Assembly (NCBI RefSeq): GCF_039536325.1
Contig: NZ_BAAAYO010000005.1
Location: 305,773 to 369,772, forward strand
Direction: 5' to 3'
From: Paenibacillus_AB hodogayensis
Lineage (GTDB): Bacteria; Bacillota; Bacilli; Paenibacillales; NBRC-103111
DNA: 64,000 nt
Positions 56,171 to 64,000 of this stretch are shown here, one piece after another. The notes under the pieces are model-generated. The model was not told the origin of the DNA, did no database searches, and saw only the letters and a list, made by a program, of their open reading frames with translations. Numbering within the stretch: the first letter of the stretch is position 1; the number at the start of each line of letters is the position of its first letter. The position numbers were made by a program, and so were the translations under genes.

Positions 56171-57921
56171 GAAGGCGCGGAGTGGTCGTCAAGCTGTTCG
56201 CGATTACCGCCTCGTTGTTTTTGCTGTTTTATGCGATCGTGCTCATTAGTCAGCTTACGTTTTTCGAGCAGTTTTACGAGCACCACAAGCTGTCCGTGCT
56301 GGGCAAAAAGCTGAAAACGTTCAGCCAGCAGTACACCGGGCTTCACGGGGACAAGGACGGGATTTCCCGGGAAATCGCCACCTTCATCAACAAAAACAAA
56401 TCCCAGCTCGCGATCCTTACGCCGGAAGGACGGACGTTGTACGACAATCCGTTCCGCATCGTCATCCGTCAGAAGGACGGGCATATGGTGAAAATCTCGC
56501 TGTCGACGTTCGCATCGGCGAAAGGCAGGGAACTGCAGGCGGCCAAGCTGAAGCGGGGAGACCGGGTGGAGGTCGAGGGGTTTTTCGAGGACGACGTGGC
56601 GCGCGACTGGTTCTACCCGGTAGCCATCCGGAAGGAGGGCGTCACGGACATTCGCGGTCCGGAAGGGATCGAGACGCCTTATCCGAAAGAGCGGGTGACA
56701 GGAGAGATTACGGAAATGCTGCTGCCCGGTTTGAAGCAGTGGAATTTGCGGCAGGGGATGCTCTCGCTTGCACTCGAGGAATGGTTTCCGCTGTCCGAGG
56801 CGCACTCGGCCATCTTGAAAAACGGAGACCGGATCGAGGAGGAATGGACGGACGCATGGAGCGGGGTGCGCAGCTTCATCGCCATCCAGCCGATCATGCG
56901 CGACGGCGACCTGGCCGAGCTGGTATTCACCTTCACCTCGCTGCAGCAGATCAGCGAAGCGTACGATGCGCTGCAATTGTTTTACATTTACATCGGAATC
57001 GGGGGTTTCGCGCTCATTCTGCTGCTGTCGATCGTCTTTTCCCGTATCGTGTCCAAGCCGATCCTGTCGCTCAACAGCGTGGCGCTCCGCATGGCCAAGC
57101 TCGATTTCTCGGCCAAGTCGCCGATCCGCCGCAACGACGAGATCGGCAGTTTGTCCAACAGCCTGAACAGCTTGTCGGAGGCGCTCGATGTGACGCTATT
57201 GGAGCTGAAGCAGGCTAACGGCCAGCTGCGGGAGGAAATGGACCGCAAGCAGATGATCGAGCATATGCAGAAGGAGTTCATGTCGAACGCCTCGCATGAG
57301 CTGAAGACGCCGCTCAGCGTCGTCAGAGGATTCGCCGAAGGGCTGAAGGACGGAGTGGGCGAGAGCAAGCGGGACCGATATATCGAGGTCATTCTGGACG
57401 AAACGGAGAAGATGGAGGAGCTTGTCCGCGATATGCTCGACCTGACGAAGCTGGAGTCGAAGACGATCAAGCTAAGGAAAAGCGTATTTTCCATCAGCGA
57501 GATGATGGAGGATATCGTCGACAAGCTGTATCACCATCTGAACGAAAAAGAGCTCAAGGTCGTCACCATCTCCGCCAACGAACAGTCGGTGAACGCCGAT
57601 CCGGTCAAGATCGAGCAAGTGCTGTTCAATATGATGATGAACGCGATCCGCCATGCCGTGCCCGGCAGCGAGATTACGGTAAGAATCGACAGCGAGCAAG
57701 AGCGGGTCAGCGTGGCGATCGAGAACGAGGGGGAGCCGATTCCGGACGATCAGATGGATCTGATCTGGGAGCGCTTCTTCCGGGGAGAACGGTCGCGCAA
57801 TCGGAAAACCGGAGGGACGGGGCTCGGACTGGCCATCGTCAAGCTGATTCTGGAGCTGCACGAGAGCCGGTTCGGGGTCGTCAACACCGAGCGCGGCGTA
57901 TCGTTTTATTTCGATTTATAA
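56167..57921 (+). CDS. sensor histidine kinase with large external domain
   Basis: 584 residues. Helix 1 (about 8-28), an extracytoplasmic sensor of about 245 residues (30-275) containing two similar halves, helix 2 (about 277-298), HAMP (about 298-350), a short coiled coil, phosphoacceptor His377 (NASHELKTPLSVVRGF) and HATPase motifs (FNMMMNAIRHAVPG, then GEPIPDDQMDLIWERFFR and GGTGLGLAIVKL). The external domain lacks a family name that I recognise. In contrast to the kinase at 39188 it senses something outside the cell. Confidence 0.92.
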   Translation: MRRRGVVVKLFAITASLFLLFYAIVLISQLTFFEQFYEHHKLSVLGKKLKTFSQQYTGLHGDKDGISREIATFINKNKSQLAILTPEGRTLYDNPFRIVIRQKDGHMVKISLSTFASAKGRELQAAKLKRGDRVEVEGFFEDDVARDWFYPVAIRKEGVTDIRGPEGIETPYPKERVTGEITEMLLPGLKQWNLRQGMLSLALEEWFPLSEAHSAILKNGDRIEEEWTDAWSGVRSFIAIQPIMRDGDLAELVFTFTSLQQISEAYDALQLFYIYIGIGGFALILLLSIVFSRIVSKPILSLNSVALRMAKLDFSAKSPIRRNDEIGSLSNSLNSLSEALDVTLLELKQANGQLREEMDRKQMIEHMQKEFMSNASHELKTPLSVVRGFAEGLKDGVGESKRDRYIEVILDETEKMEELVRDMLDLTKLESKTIKLRKSVFSISEMMEDIVDKLYHHLNEKELKVVTISANEQSVNADPVKIEQVLFNMMMNAIRHAVPGSEITVRIDSEQERVSVAIENEGEPIPDDQMDLIWERFFRGERSRNRKTGGTGLGLAIVKLILELHESRFGVVNTERGVSFYFDL

Positions 57922-57986
57922 GTACCTCTCTCCCCGCGTTATCGGTTATAATAGGGAGTATTCAAGAGGAAAGGAGAGAATGGCGA

Positions 57987-58193
57987 ATGGGAGATATGCT
58001 TGCGCCTTCTCATATCATTACGATCATTTTAGTCGCCTTGCTGCTGTTCGGGCCGAAGAAACTGCCGGAGCTCGGACGCGGAGCGGGCATGATGATGCGG
58101 GAATTCAAGAACGGCTTGCGGGTCGGCGACCCGGACGAGCGTCCGGCGGAACAGCCAAAGCAGCTGACGGAATCCGCTCCGTCCAAAGACTAA
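57987..58193 (+). CDS. tatA: TatA/TatE-family twin-arginine translocase subunit
   Basis: 68 residues. A short front, one membrane helix (IITIILVALLLF, about 9-20), the hinge GPKKLPELGRGAG and an amphipathic helix (MMMREFKNGLRV), then an acidic, Pro/Glu-rich tail. This is the TatA pattern. ATG 57987 follows GGAAAGGAGAG; a TATAAT at 57947-57952 may be its -10. No tatC gene is in the window; the beta-helix enzyme at 49986 is a plausible client. Confidence 0.9.
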   Translation: MGDMLAPSHIITIILVALLLFGPKKLPELGRGAGMMMREFKNGLRVGDPDERPAEQPKQLTESAPSKD

Positions 58194-58243
58194 TCTATAC
58201 AGGGACATAAGCCGCAACGAGGCGTACATCCGAGCGATTGCCG

Positions 58244-58270
58244 AGACATCCGAGAGGGTGTCTTTCTTTT
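58244..58270 (+). terminator. terminator after tatA
   Basis: AGACA-TCC-GAGA-GGG-TGTCT followed by TTCTTTTTT. Confidence 0.8.
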
Positions 58271-58395
58271 TTCTTTTAGCGATTCTTTCCCTTGAACGGT
58301 CCCGCCCGGACGACTAGAATGAAAACTTGCTTCTATTAAAAGAGTTCGGAAGCGGACGAACGGTTCAACTATGGTTAGGGAGGCGAAGAGACAAC

Positions 58396-59373
58396 GTGAT
58401 TTCCGTTGAAGGGTTAAGCAAATCGTTTCAGGTGGCCAAGCGTTCCAAGGGGCTCGGACAAGCGTTCAAGGCGCTGTTCGTGCGGGAGCATACGACGGTC
58501 CAGGCAATCCAGAACATCTCCTTTTCCATACCGCAGGGAGAGATCGTCGGATACATTGGCCCGAACGGTGCGGGAAAATCGACCACGATCAAAATGTTAA
58601 GCGGCATTCTCGTACCGGATTCGGGCTCGTGCAGCATCATGGGCTATACACCCTGGAAGGAGCGCACCGCTTACGTGAAGCATATTGGCGTCGTCTTCGG
58701 CCAGCGTTCCCAGCTCTGGTGGGACGTACCGGTCATCGATTCGTTCGAGCTGCTGAAAGACATCTACCGGATTCCCGCCGCTTCGTACCGGGCCACCTGC
58801 GATTTGCTTATAGAAGCGCTCGATCTGCAAGGCATCCTGCACACGCCGGTCCGCCAGCTGAGCCTCGGCCAGCGGATGCGCTGCGAGATTGCCGCTTCGC
58901 TGCTTCACAGTCCGGACATCCTGTTCCTTGACGAGCCGACCATCGGGCTTGACGCCGTCTCCAAAATCGCCGTCCGCCAGTTTATCCAGACGATCAACAA
59001 GGAGAGGGGCGTCACGGTCATCCTGACGACCCACGACATGAACGATATCGAGGCGCTGGCGAGCCGCATCCTGCTGATCGGCAAAGGCTCCCTGCTGTAT
59101 GACGGGAGGCTTGGCGAGTTAAGGGCCCGGTTCGGCACGCATAAAACGATTACGGTCGATTACCGCGAAACGAACCGCCCGATCGCCATACCCGGCGTCA
59201 CCCTGCTGTCGCGCACCCCCGGCCGGGCCGTCCTGTCCGTCGATATGGAACGGGCGCGCATTTCCAGCGTGATCGGCGAACTGTCCGAGCAGGTCGATCT
59301 GCTGGACGTCGCCATCGAGGCGCAGTCCATCGAGGAGGTTATCGTGAGGTTATATAAGGAGCACCAAATATGA
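58396..59373 (+). CDS. ABC-2 exporter ATP-binding protein
   Basis: 325 residues. GTG start at 58396 (GGGAGGCGAAG upstream). Walker A GPNGAGKSTTIKML, a Q-loop in VVFGQRSQLWWD typical of this subfamily (the G-Q-R-S-Q-L-W motif of viologen/polysaccharide-like exporters), signature LSLGQRMRCE, Walker B ILFLDEPTIGLD, switch TTHD. The C-terminal 90 residues form a regulatory tail. 4-base overlap with the first permease gene. These ATPases work with two permeases as here; the cargo is unknown, though drugs or glycolipids are known for relatives. Confidence 0.9.
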   Translation: MISVEGLSKSFQVAKRSKGLGQAFKALFVREHTTVQAIQNISFSIPQGEIVGYIGPNGAGKSTTIKMLSGILVPDSGSCSIMGYTPWKERTAYVKHIGVVFGQRSQLWWDVPVIDSFELLKDIYRIPAASYRATCDLLIEALDLQGILHTPVRQLSLGQRMRCEIAASLLHSPDILFLDEPTIGLDAVSKIAVRQFIQTINKERGVTVILTTHDMNDIEALASRILLIGKGSLLYDGRLGELRARFGTHKTITVDYRETNRPIAIPGVTLLSRTPGRAVLSVDMERARISSVIGELSEQVDLLDVAIEAQSIEEVIVRLYKEHQI

Positions 59374-60173
59374 GAGCTTACTATTCCGTGCTGAAGCTTC
59401 GCCTGATCCTCGGCATGCAGTACCGGGCGGCCGCTCTTGCGGGCGTGGCGACGCAGTTTTTTTTCGGCTTCCTGTACATTATGCTGTTCGAAGCGTTCTA
59501 CGCCCAATCCGGGGTAGAGCCGCCGATGTCGTTTCCTGAGCTTGTGACCTATTTATGGTTAAAGCAGGCGTTTTTGGCATTCGTCGTGCTCTGGTTTCGG
59601 GACAACGAGCTGTTCAATCTGATCACGACCGGCAATATCGCCTACGAGCTGTGCCGGCCTGCCGACATTTACGGATACTGGTATGCCAAGCTGATTGCCC
59701 AACGACTGTCGAGCGCGCTGCTGCGCTGCCTGCCGATTCTTCTCGTTGCCATGCTGCTGCCCAAACCTTACCGGATGACGGTGCCCTCGTCGTGGACGAC
59801 ATTCGCCCTATTCGTCGTCTCCCTGCTGCTCGGCTTGATGCTGCTGGTTGCCATCGGCATGTTTATTTACCTTTCCGTGTTTTACACGATGTCGCCGACC
59901 GGCTCTATTCTGCTGTTCGGGGTACTGGGAGAGTTTCTGGCCGGCATGGTCGTTCCCGTACCGATGATGCCGGATTGGATGCAGAACATCGTCGTTTGCC
60001 TGCCCTTTCATTTAACCGGCGACTTTCCGTTCCGGGTATATTCCGGGCATATCGCGGGCTCCGCCGTCGGGCTGGGCATCGTTCAGCAGCTGATCTGGCT
60101 GGCCGCGCTGCTTGTTCTCGGACGAGTCGCATTCGGCCGGGCTTTGCGCCGGGTCGTCATACAAGGAGGGTAA
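59370..60173 (+). CDS. ABC-2 exporter permease subunit 1
   Basis: 267 residues with six membrane helices (about 18-40, 55-75, 105-130, 140-168, 178-200, 232-255). Matches the ABC2_membrane_6 type: MRAYYSVLKLRLILGMQYRA, FRDNELFNLITTGNIAYELCRPADIYGYWYA split over two segments. ATG overlaps the ATPase stop, with AAGGAG upstream. Partner of the 60181 permease. Confidence 0.87.
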   Translation: MRAYYSVLKLRLILGMQYRAAALAGVATQFFFGFLYIMLFEAFYAQSGVEPPMSFPELVTYLWLKQAFLAFVVLWFRDNELFNLITTGNIAYELCRPADIYGYWYAKLIAQRLSSALLRCLPILLVAMLLPKPYRMTVPSSWTTFALFVVSLLLGLMLLVAIGMFIYLSVFYTMSPTGSILLFGVLGEFLAGMVVPVPMMPDWMQNIVVCLPFHLTGDFPFRVYSGHIAGSAVGLGIVQQLIWLAALLVLGRVAFGRALRRVVIQGG

Positions 60174-60180
60174 CGGGACG

Positions 60181-60963
60181 ATGAGACTCTTTTTCCACTA
60201 TTTGCTCATTTTGCTCAAGTCGCAATTGCAGTACCGGGCTTCGTTCCTGCTCCTGACGATCGGGCAATTTTTCGTGCCGTTTTCGATGTTTGCCGGCCTG
60301 TACTTTCTATTCGAGCGGTTCGGGCAGATCCAGGGATGGGATTTTTACGAGGTGGCGCTATGCTTCGGCATTATTCATATGGGGTTTGCGATTAGCGAAT
60401 GCTTCGCCCGGGGGTTTGACGCTTTTCCGAGTCTGGTCGTCAGCGGCGAATTCGACCGGCTGCTTGTCCGACCGCGGGGAACGGTGATCCAAGTGCTCGG
60501 CTCCAAATTCGAGTTTACCCGCTTCGGCCGCTTACTGCAAAGCGCGCTCGTGCTTGGAGTGGCGCTATCCGGCTTGACGGTCCACTGGAGCGCACTTAAG
60601 CTGCTCACCCTGCTGTTTATGATCGCAAGCGGCGTGCTGATCTTCACCGGCATTTTCATTCTTGCGGCCACGCTCAGCTTCTGGACGATTCAAGGGATGG
60701 AGGTGGCGAACATTTTTACGGACGGGGGGCGGGAAATGTCGCAATATCCGCTCAGCATTTATCACAAATGGGTGACCCGTTTCTTTACCTTCGTCATTCC
60801 GTTTGGCTGCGTCAACTACTTGCCGCTTATGTACGTGCTCGACAAGGTGGAGGGCAGCGGGGTGCTGTACATGCTTACGCCGCTCGCGGGCATGGTATTC
60901 ATCGTGCCGTGCCTGCTCGTATGGCGGTTTGGGGTCAAGCGGTACCGTTCGACAGGCTCTTGA
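60181..60963 (+). CDS. ABC-2 exporter permease subunit 2
   Basis: 260 residues, six membrane helices. MRLFFHYLLILLKSQLQYRA parallels the start of subunit 1; the loop FPSLVVSGEFDRLLVRPRGT corresponds to the same cytoplasmic turn (G-x-x-D-R-L-L-V-R-P), a hallmark of this permease type. ATG 60181 follows AAGGAGGGTAACGGGACG, 7 bp after subunit 1. Together the two permeases and the ATPase form a complete exporter. Confidence 0.87.
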   Translation: MRLFFHYLLILLKSQLQYRASFLLLTIGQFFVPFSMFAGLYFLFERFGQIQGWDFYEVALCFGIIHMGFAISECFARGFDAFPSLVVSGEFDRLLVRPRGTVIQVLGSKFEFTRFGRLLQSALVLGVALSGLTVHWSALKLLTLLFMIASGVLIFTGIFILAATLSFWTIQGMEVANIFTDGGREMSQYPLSIYHKWVTRFFTFVIPFGCVNYLPLMYVLDKVEGSGVLYMLTPLAGMVFIVPCLLVWRFGVKRYRSTGS

Positions 60964-61053
60964 CTCGATCTCTATGCCGAATGGCGGGGGGATCGCTCTG
61001 CGCGAGTTGTTTTTGAACGGATATACCGGCGAAAAAAAATTTGTGTTGTGGAT

Positions 61054-61090
61054 AAAAACCGCGAAAGCTTACCGCTTCGCGGTTTTTGTT
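61054..61090 (+). terminator. terminator after the ABC exporter operon
   Basis: AAAACCGCGAAAGC-TTACC-GCTTCGCGGTTTT followed by TGTTTATTT. Confidence 0.85.
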
Positions 61091-61129
61091 TATTTACTAT
61101 CCGCGTTTTTCATTATTCTTTTATTGGGC

Positions 61130-61240
61130 TGCGGTAGACTTGATTTCAGGATGCACATCTTTCCATCTGCGAAATCAGCGTCCCTGCGAAACCTCCTTGA
61201 AACAATCAAGGAAAGGAATAGACCGAGAGGAGAAAGAGGA
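61130..61240 (+). other. structured leader of the GLUG-repeat gene
   Basis: Contains GGATGC ... GCGTCC and CCTTG-AAACAAT-CAAGG stems and the strings GCGAAATC and GCGAAACCTCC before GAGGAGAAAGAGGA and the ATG. It loosely recalls a GEMM (c-di-GMP) leader but key positions do not match, so it is unassigned. Confidence 0.3.
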
Positions 61241-64000
61241 ATGCAGAAAGCAAGACATAAAGGAGTCATACTGATACTTACGATAATGATCATATTCGGC
61301 ACGCTGCCCGGAACCTTTTGGGGAAACGGCAAAGCATTCGCCGCAGGGGACTTTTCCGGGAGCGGGACGTCCGCGGCTCCTTACCTGATTGGTACGGCCG
61401 AACAGTTGAATAAGATCAGGGGCCCCTATTTAAACGCCAACCTTTATTTCAAATTGACAAGCAACATAGATTTGAGCGGTTACGCCGATTGGGCTTCGAT
61501 CGGAAACAGCGACACCCCGTTTAAAGGCCATATCGATGGCGACGTTTATAAAATAACGGGACTTGCGATCCGTAAAGTCGAAGACGAGTATGTGGGATTA
61601 TTCGGTTACATCGATAGCGGCAGTTCCCTCACTCGTATGAAGCTGGAGAATGCATCGGTCCAGGGGATGCAGTTTGTGGGCGCATTGGTAGGCTATAACG
61701 ATGGAGGGACGGTAAGCGCCAGTTACGTTTCAGGGAACGTGAGCGGAGTTTACAATACAGGCGGTCTGGTCGGATACAGCTACAACGGAACGATTAGCGA
61801 CAGTCATGCCGCTGGAACCGTAAGCGCCGGAGACGATAGCGCAAGTATAGGCGGCTTGGTCGGGTACTCCGTGGGGGATGACGGGTCCATCATCAGCAGC
61901 TATGCCTCCGTAGATGTAACCGTCGGAAAGAACAGCGAAGACGTAGGCGGCTTGGTAGGCTGGATCAACAGTGGCGAGATCGTAAACAGCTACGCACTTG
62001 GGAAAGTGACTGCCGGAAGAAGGAGCAAAGATATAGGCGGCTTGGTCGGTTCCGACGAATCCGTAACCTTCAGCAACAACTATGCATCGGGAGATGTGAG
62101 CGGAACTCGAAACGTAGGCGGGTTGATCGGCAATAAAACGAGCAACTATGAGATTAATCAAAGTTATGCAACGGGGAACGTGAGCGGAGACGGTTCGGTA
62201 GGCGGCTTGGTCGGTCGCAACTATCTGGGAAAGATCAACCGCAGCTACGCCACCGGGGAAGTGAACGGAAATGATGGAAGCAGCGTAGGCGGGCTGGTCG
62301 GCGACAACATAAACGGACCGATCCGAGACAGCCATGCTTCTGGGAATGTGATTGGAAAGGACCAGAGTTTTTTTGTAGGCGGCTTGGTCGGCTGGAGCCA
62401 GCCGTTGGATATTAGCGGGAGCTATGCTTCGGGGAATGTAAGCGGAGGTAATGATCTGGGCGGTTTGGTCGGTTACGGCATAGACGGAGAGATCAGCCAT
62501 AGCCGCGCCTTTGGGAATGTGAGCGGCGGTTACGAAAGTCAGTCTCTGGGCGGTTTGATCGGCGGATTGGCGGATGCTGTTATTAGCAAGAGCTACGCTG
62601 CGGGAGAGATAAGCGGTGGAGATGAAAGTTCTTATGTAGGCGGTTTGGCTGGAAACTTCACTGGAGAAATCAACAACAGTTATGCCCTTGGCAAAGTAGA
62701 CGGATTCTACTACGTAGGCGGCTTGGTTGGGTACGACTCCGATGGGACGGTCAGCACCAGCTACGCTTCGGGCGATGTGAGCGGAAAGACAGGTGTAGGC
62801 GGACTTGTCGGGTACAACGTCCAAAAAACGATCAGCGACAGCTATGCGACAGGGAAAGTAAGCGGGAAAGCCAGTAGCGATTATGTAGGCGGCTTGCTAG
62901 GCTACAACATCTACGGAACCATCAGCAGAACTTATGCCACAGGGAAAGTGAGCGGAGATGGAGAAACAGGCGGCTTGATCGGTGCGGGCTACATAGGAAC
63001 GACGATAAACAGTTTTTATGACATAACGACAACCGGACAAACGGTTTCTTACGGAGGCGACGGCCAGTCGACAGCCGCTATGCAAAGTAAGAGCACGTAC
63101 GAAGCGGATCAAGCGAACAGGTGGGATTTTTCGAATACATGGACGATAGATTCCGTGCATAATGGAGGATATCCTTATTTGCCGAACATTCAGGCTTATT
63201 TGGACTATGACGGGAATGGGAGCACAAACGGGACCGTTCCGTTCAGTCGCTCGTATATGCCGGGAGTCACAGCGAGCGTTTATTCGGGGACGTTGGACTT
63301 AACCAAGACGGGGTACCGGTTCGACGGATGGAACACTCTGGCGAACGGGACGGGTACGCTTTATAAGCCGGGAGATCCGTACACCATACTGTCCAACACG
63401 ACATTGTATGCAAATTGGCAGGCATTAAGCGCTATTGCTACGATTACTTCCACGATCGGAATCGTCAGCACAGGCGGAACGTCGAGCGAAAGCATAACGG
63501 GCATCCCATACGGGACGACGCTAGCTGAATTGAAGACAGCGATCACGCCGGCTCCATATGCGACGTTCGAGGTGTATGAGGCGGACGGATTGACTGTGGC
63601 GACCGCTTTAGCTTCCGGCAATAAGGTTATAGTAACAGCGCAGGACGGAATCACAAAGGTGACGTACACCGTGAGCGTGGCAGCGAGCAGTGCGAAGGAC
63701 CTCACGGCGTTCAGCTTCGCAGGTTTTTCGCCGGCGGCGGTAGGAACGATCAATGGGACCAATGTTGAAGTGACGGTTCCCTTTGGCACACCGGTAACTT
63801 CGCTGATTGCGACGTTTACGAGCTCCCCAAGTTCGACGGTGACGGTAGGAGTAGTTCCGCAACTAAGCGGACTGACGCCGAACGACTTTACGTCGCCGGT
63901 TGTCTACACGGTCACGGCTCAGGACGGGACAACGAAGAATTACACGGTGACGGTAACTGTGGCAGCGAGCAGCGCGAAGGACCTCACGGCGTTCAGCTTC
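61241..64000 (+). CDS. large GLUG-repeat surface protein (partial, runs off the window)
   Basis: At least 920 residues, no stop before the end. Signal peptide (about 1-41, ending KAFAA). A front domain (42-145), then about 16 GLUG repeats (residues 146-590) of the form V-G-G-L-V-G-Y-x(n)-I-x-x-S-Y-A-x-G-x-V-S-G. Next an InlB/Flg_new-type repeat (YDGNGSTNGTVPFSRSYMPG, then FDGWNTLANGTGTL and TTLYANW). Then bacterial Ig/cadherin-like units: two related blocks, the second starting a 94-residue tandem repeat (SSAKDLTAFSF). Such proteins are adhesins or scaffolds on the cell wall; an anchor (SLH or sortase) would lie downstream. ATG with GAGGAGAAAGAGGA upstream. Confidence 0.88.
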   Translation, partial: MQKARHKGVILILTIMIIFGTLPGTFWGNGKAFAAGDFSGSGTSAAPYLIGTAEQLNKIRGPYLNANLYFKLTSNIDLSGYADWASIGNSDTPFKGHIDGDVYKITGLAIRKVEDEYVGLFGYIDSGSSLTRMKLENASVQGMQFVGALVGYNDGGTVSASYVSGNVSGVYNTGGLVGYSYNGTISDSHAAGTVSAGDDSASIGGLVGYSVGDDGSIISSYASVDVTVGKNSEDVGGLVGWINSGEIVNSYALGKVTAGRRSKDIGGLVGSDESVTFSNNYASGDVSGTRNVGGLIGNKTSNYEINQSYATGNVSGDGSVGGLVGRNYLGKINRSYATGEVNGNDGSSVGGLVGDNINGPIRDSHASGNVIGKDQSFFVGGLVGWSQPLDISGSYASGNVSGGNDLGGLVGYGIDGEISHSRAFGNVSGGYESQSLGGLIGGLADAVISKSYAAGEISGGDESSYVGGLAGNFTGEINNSYALGKVDGFYYVGGLVGYDSDGTVSTSYASGDVSGKTGVGGLVGYNVQKTISDSYATGKVSGKASSDYVGGLLGYNIYGTISRTYATGKVSGDGETGGLIGAGYIGTTINSFYDITTTGQTVSYGGDGQSTAAMQSKSTYEADQANRWDFSNTWTIDSVHNGGYPYLPNIQAYLDYDGNGSTNGTVPFSRSYMPGVTASVYSGTLDLTKTGYRFDGWNTLANGTGTLYKPGDPYTILSNTTLYANWQALSAIATITSTIGIVSTGGTSSESITGIPYGTTLAELKTAITPAPYATFEVYEADGLTVATALASGNKVIVTAQDGITKVTYTVSVAASSAKDLTAFSFAGFSPAAVGTINGTNVEVTVPFGTPVTSLIATFTSSPSSTVTVGVVPQLSGLTPNDFTSPVVYTVTAQDGTTKNYTVTVTVAASSAKDLTAFSF
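63677..64000 (+). repeat. 282-bp tandem repeat within the surface protein gene
   Basis: The segment starting GTGGCAGCGAGCAG at 63677 recurs at 63959, 282 bp (94 codons) later, with one base change over the 42 bases visible. Recently duplicated Ig-like units are expected to continue past the window. Confidence 0.8.

Noticed and set aside
61730..62824. A 364-codon minus-strand frame with repeated DQTAY-type units
   Set aside because: The periodicity is simply the complement of the GLUG repeats on the plus strand; no ribosome site.

Overview
The window looks like chromosomal DNA of a high-GC member of the Paenibacillaceae (Paenibacillus/Cohnella type). Pointers are strong AGGAGG-type ribosome sites, ATG/GTG/TTG starts, lipoprotein signals, tRNA genes without encoded CCA, YesN/AraC-type response regulators, SLH and GLUG surface proteins, a YtrA-type GntR/ABC module, and many carbohydrate genes with Gfo/Idh/MocA oxidoreductases. 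Assignment rests on gene content only; no 16S rRNA is present.

Layout. 1-3.7 kb: two YtrA-like ABC modules flanking a DinB gene that has a LexA-like box. 3.8-6.7 kb: Fur-box-associated iron-siderophore binding lipoprotein and an AraC regulator carrying a homologous binding domain. 6.8-8.3 kb: sigma-70-like factor behind a second LexA-like box. 8.3-17.3 kb: GH78 alpha-L-rhamnosidase, two AraC-type regulators, an ADP-ribosylglycohydrolase-family protein and a sugar-lactonase-like amidohydrolase. 18.0-25.4 kb: operon behind an ECF-type promoter, encoding a MacB/Ykn-like export system with two ATPases (one with an AbrB-like tail), a fusion lipoprotein, a large permease and a solute-binding lipoprotein. 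25.4-26.7 kb: PgpA-like phosphatase, tRNA-fMet and tRNA-Ile2.

27.0-36.1 kb: a compact one-direction cluster of two Gfo/Idh oxidoreductases, a TIM-barrel isomerase, two sulfatase-fold enzymes with Thr at the nucleophile position, an APS-kinase (CysC) homologue, an AraC regulator and a classical Cys-type sulfatase. It carries a cre-like site and a coupled 12-codon leader upstream. All the enzymes look cytoplasmic and no transporter is present. This is the best candidate for an undescribed pathway.

36.4-38.4 kb: tRNA-Leu followed by an AT-richer islet (APH-like kinase, P-loop kinase) and a 110-bp element with 16-bp perfect terminal inverted repeats. 38.4-42.8 kb: two-component system, CcdA, TlpA-like thioredoxin and MsrAB lipoprotein, together a surface methionine sulfoxide repair set. 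42.8-47.2 kb: small regulators, small membrane proteins, a second DinB protein and an SLH/PrcB-like secreted protein. 47.2-53 kb: LacI regulator, Tat-exported beta-helix protein, sugar-binding lipoprotein and Gfo/Idh oxidoreductase on the minus strand. 53.5-55.3 kb: a second copy of the inverted-repeat element that truncates a DedA gene, then an AI-2E-family permease. 55.4-61 kb: two-component system, TatA and a three-gene ABC-2 exporter. 61.2 kb to the end: start of a large GLUG-repeat surface protein that runs off the window.
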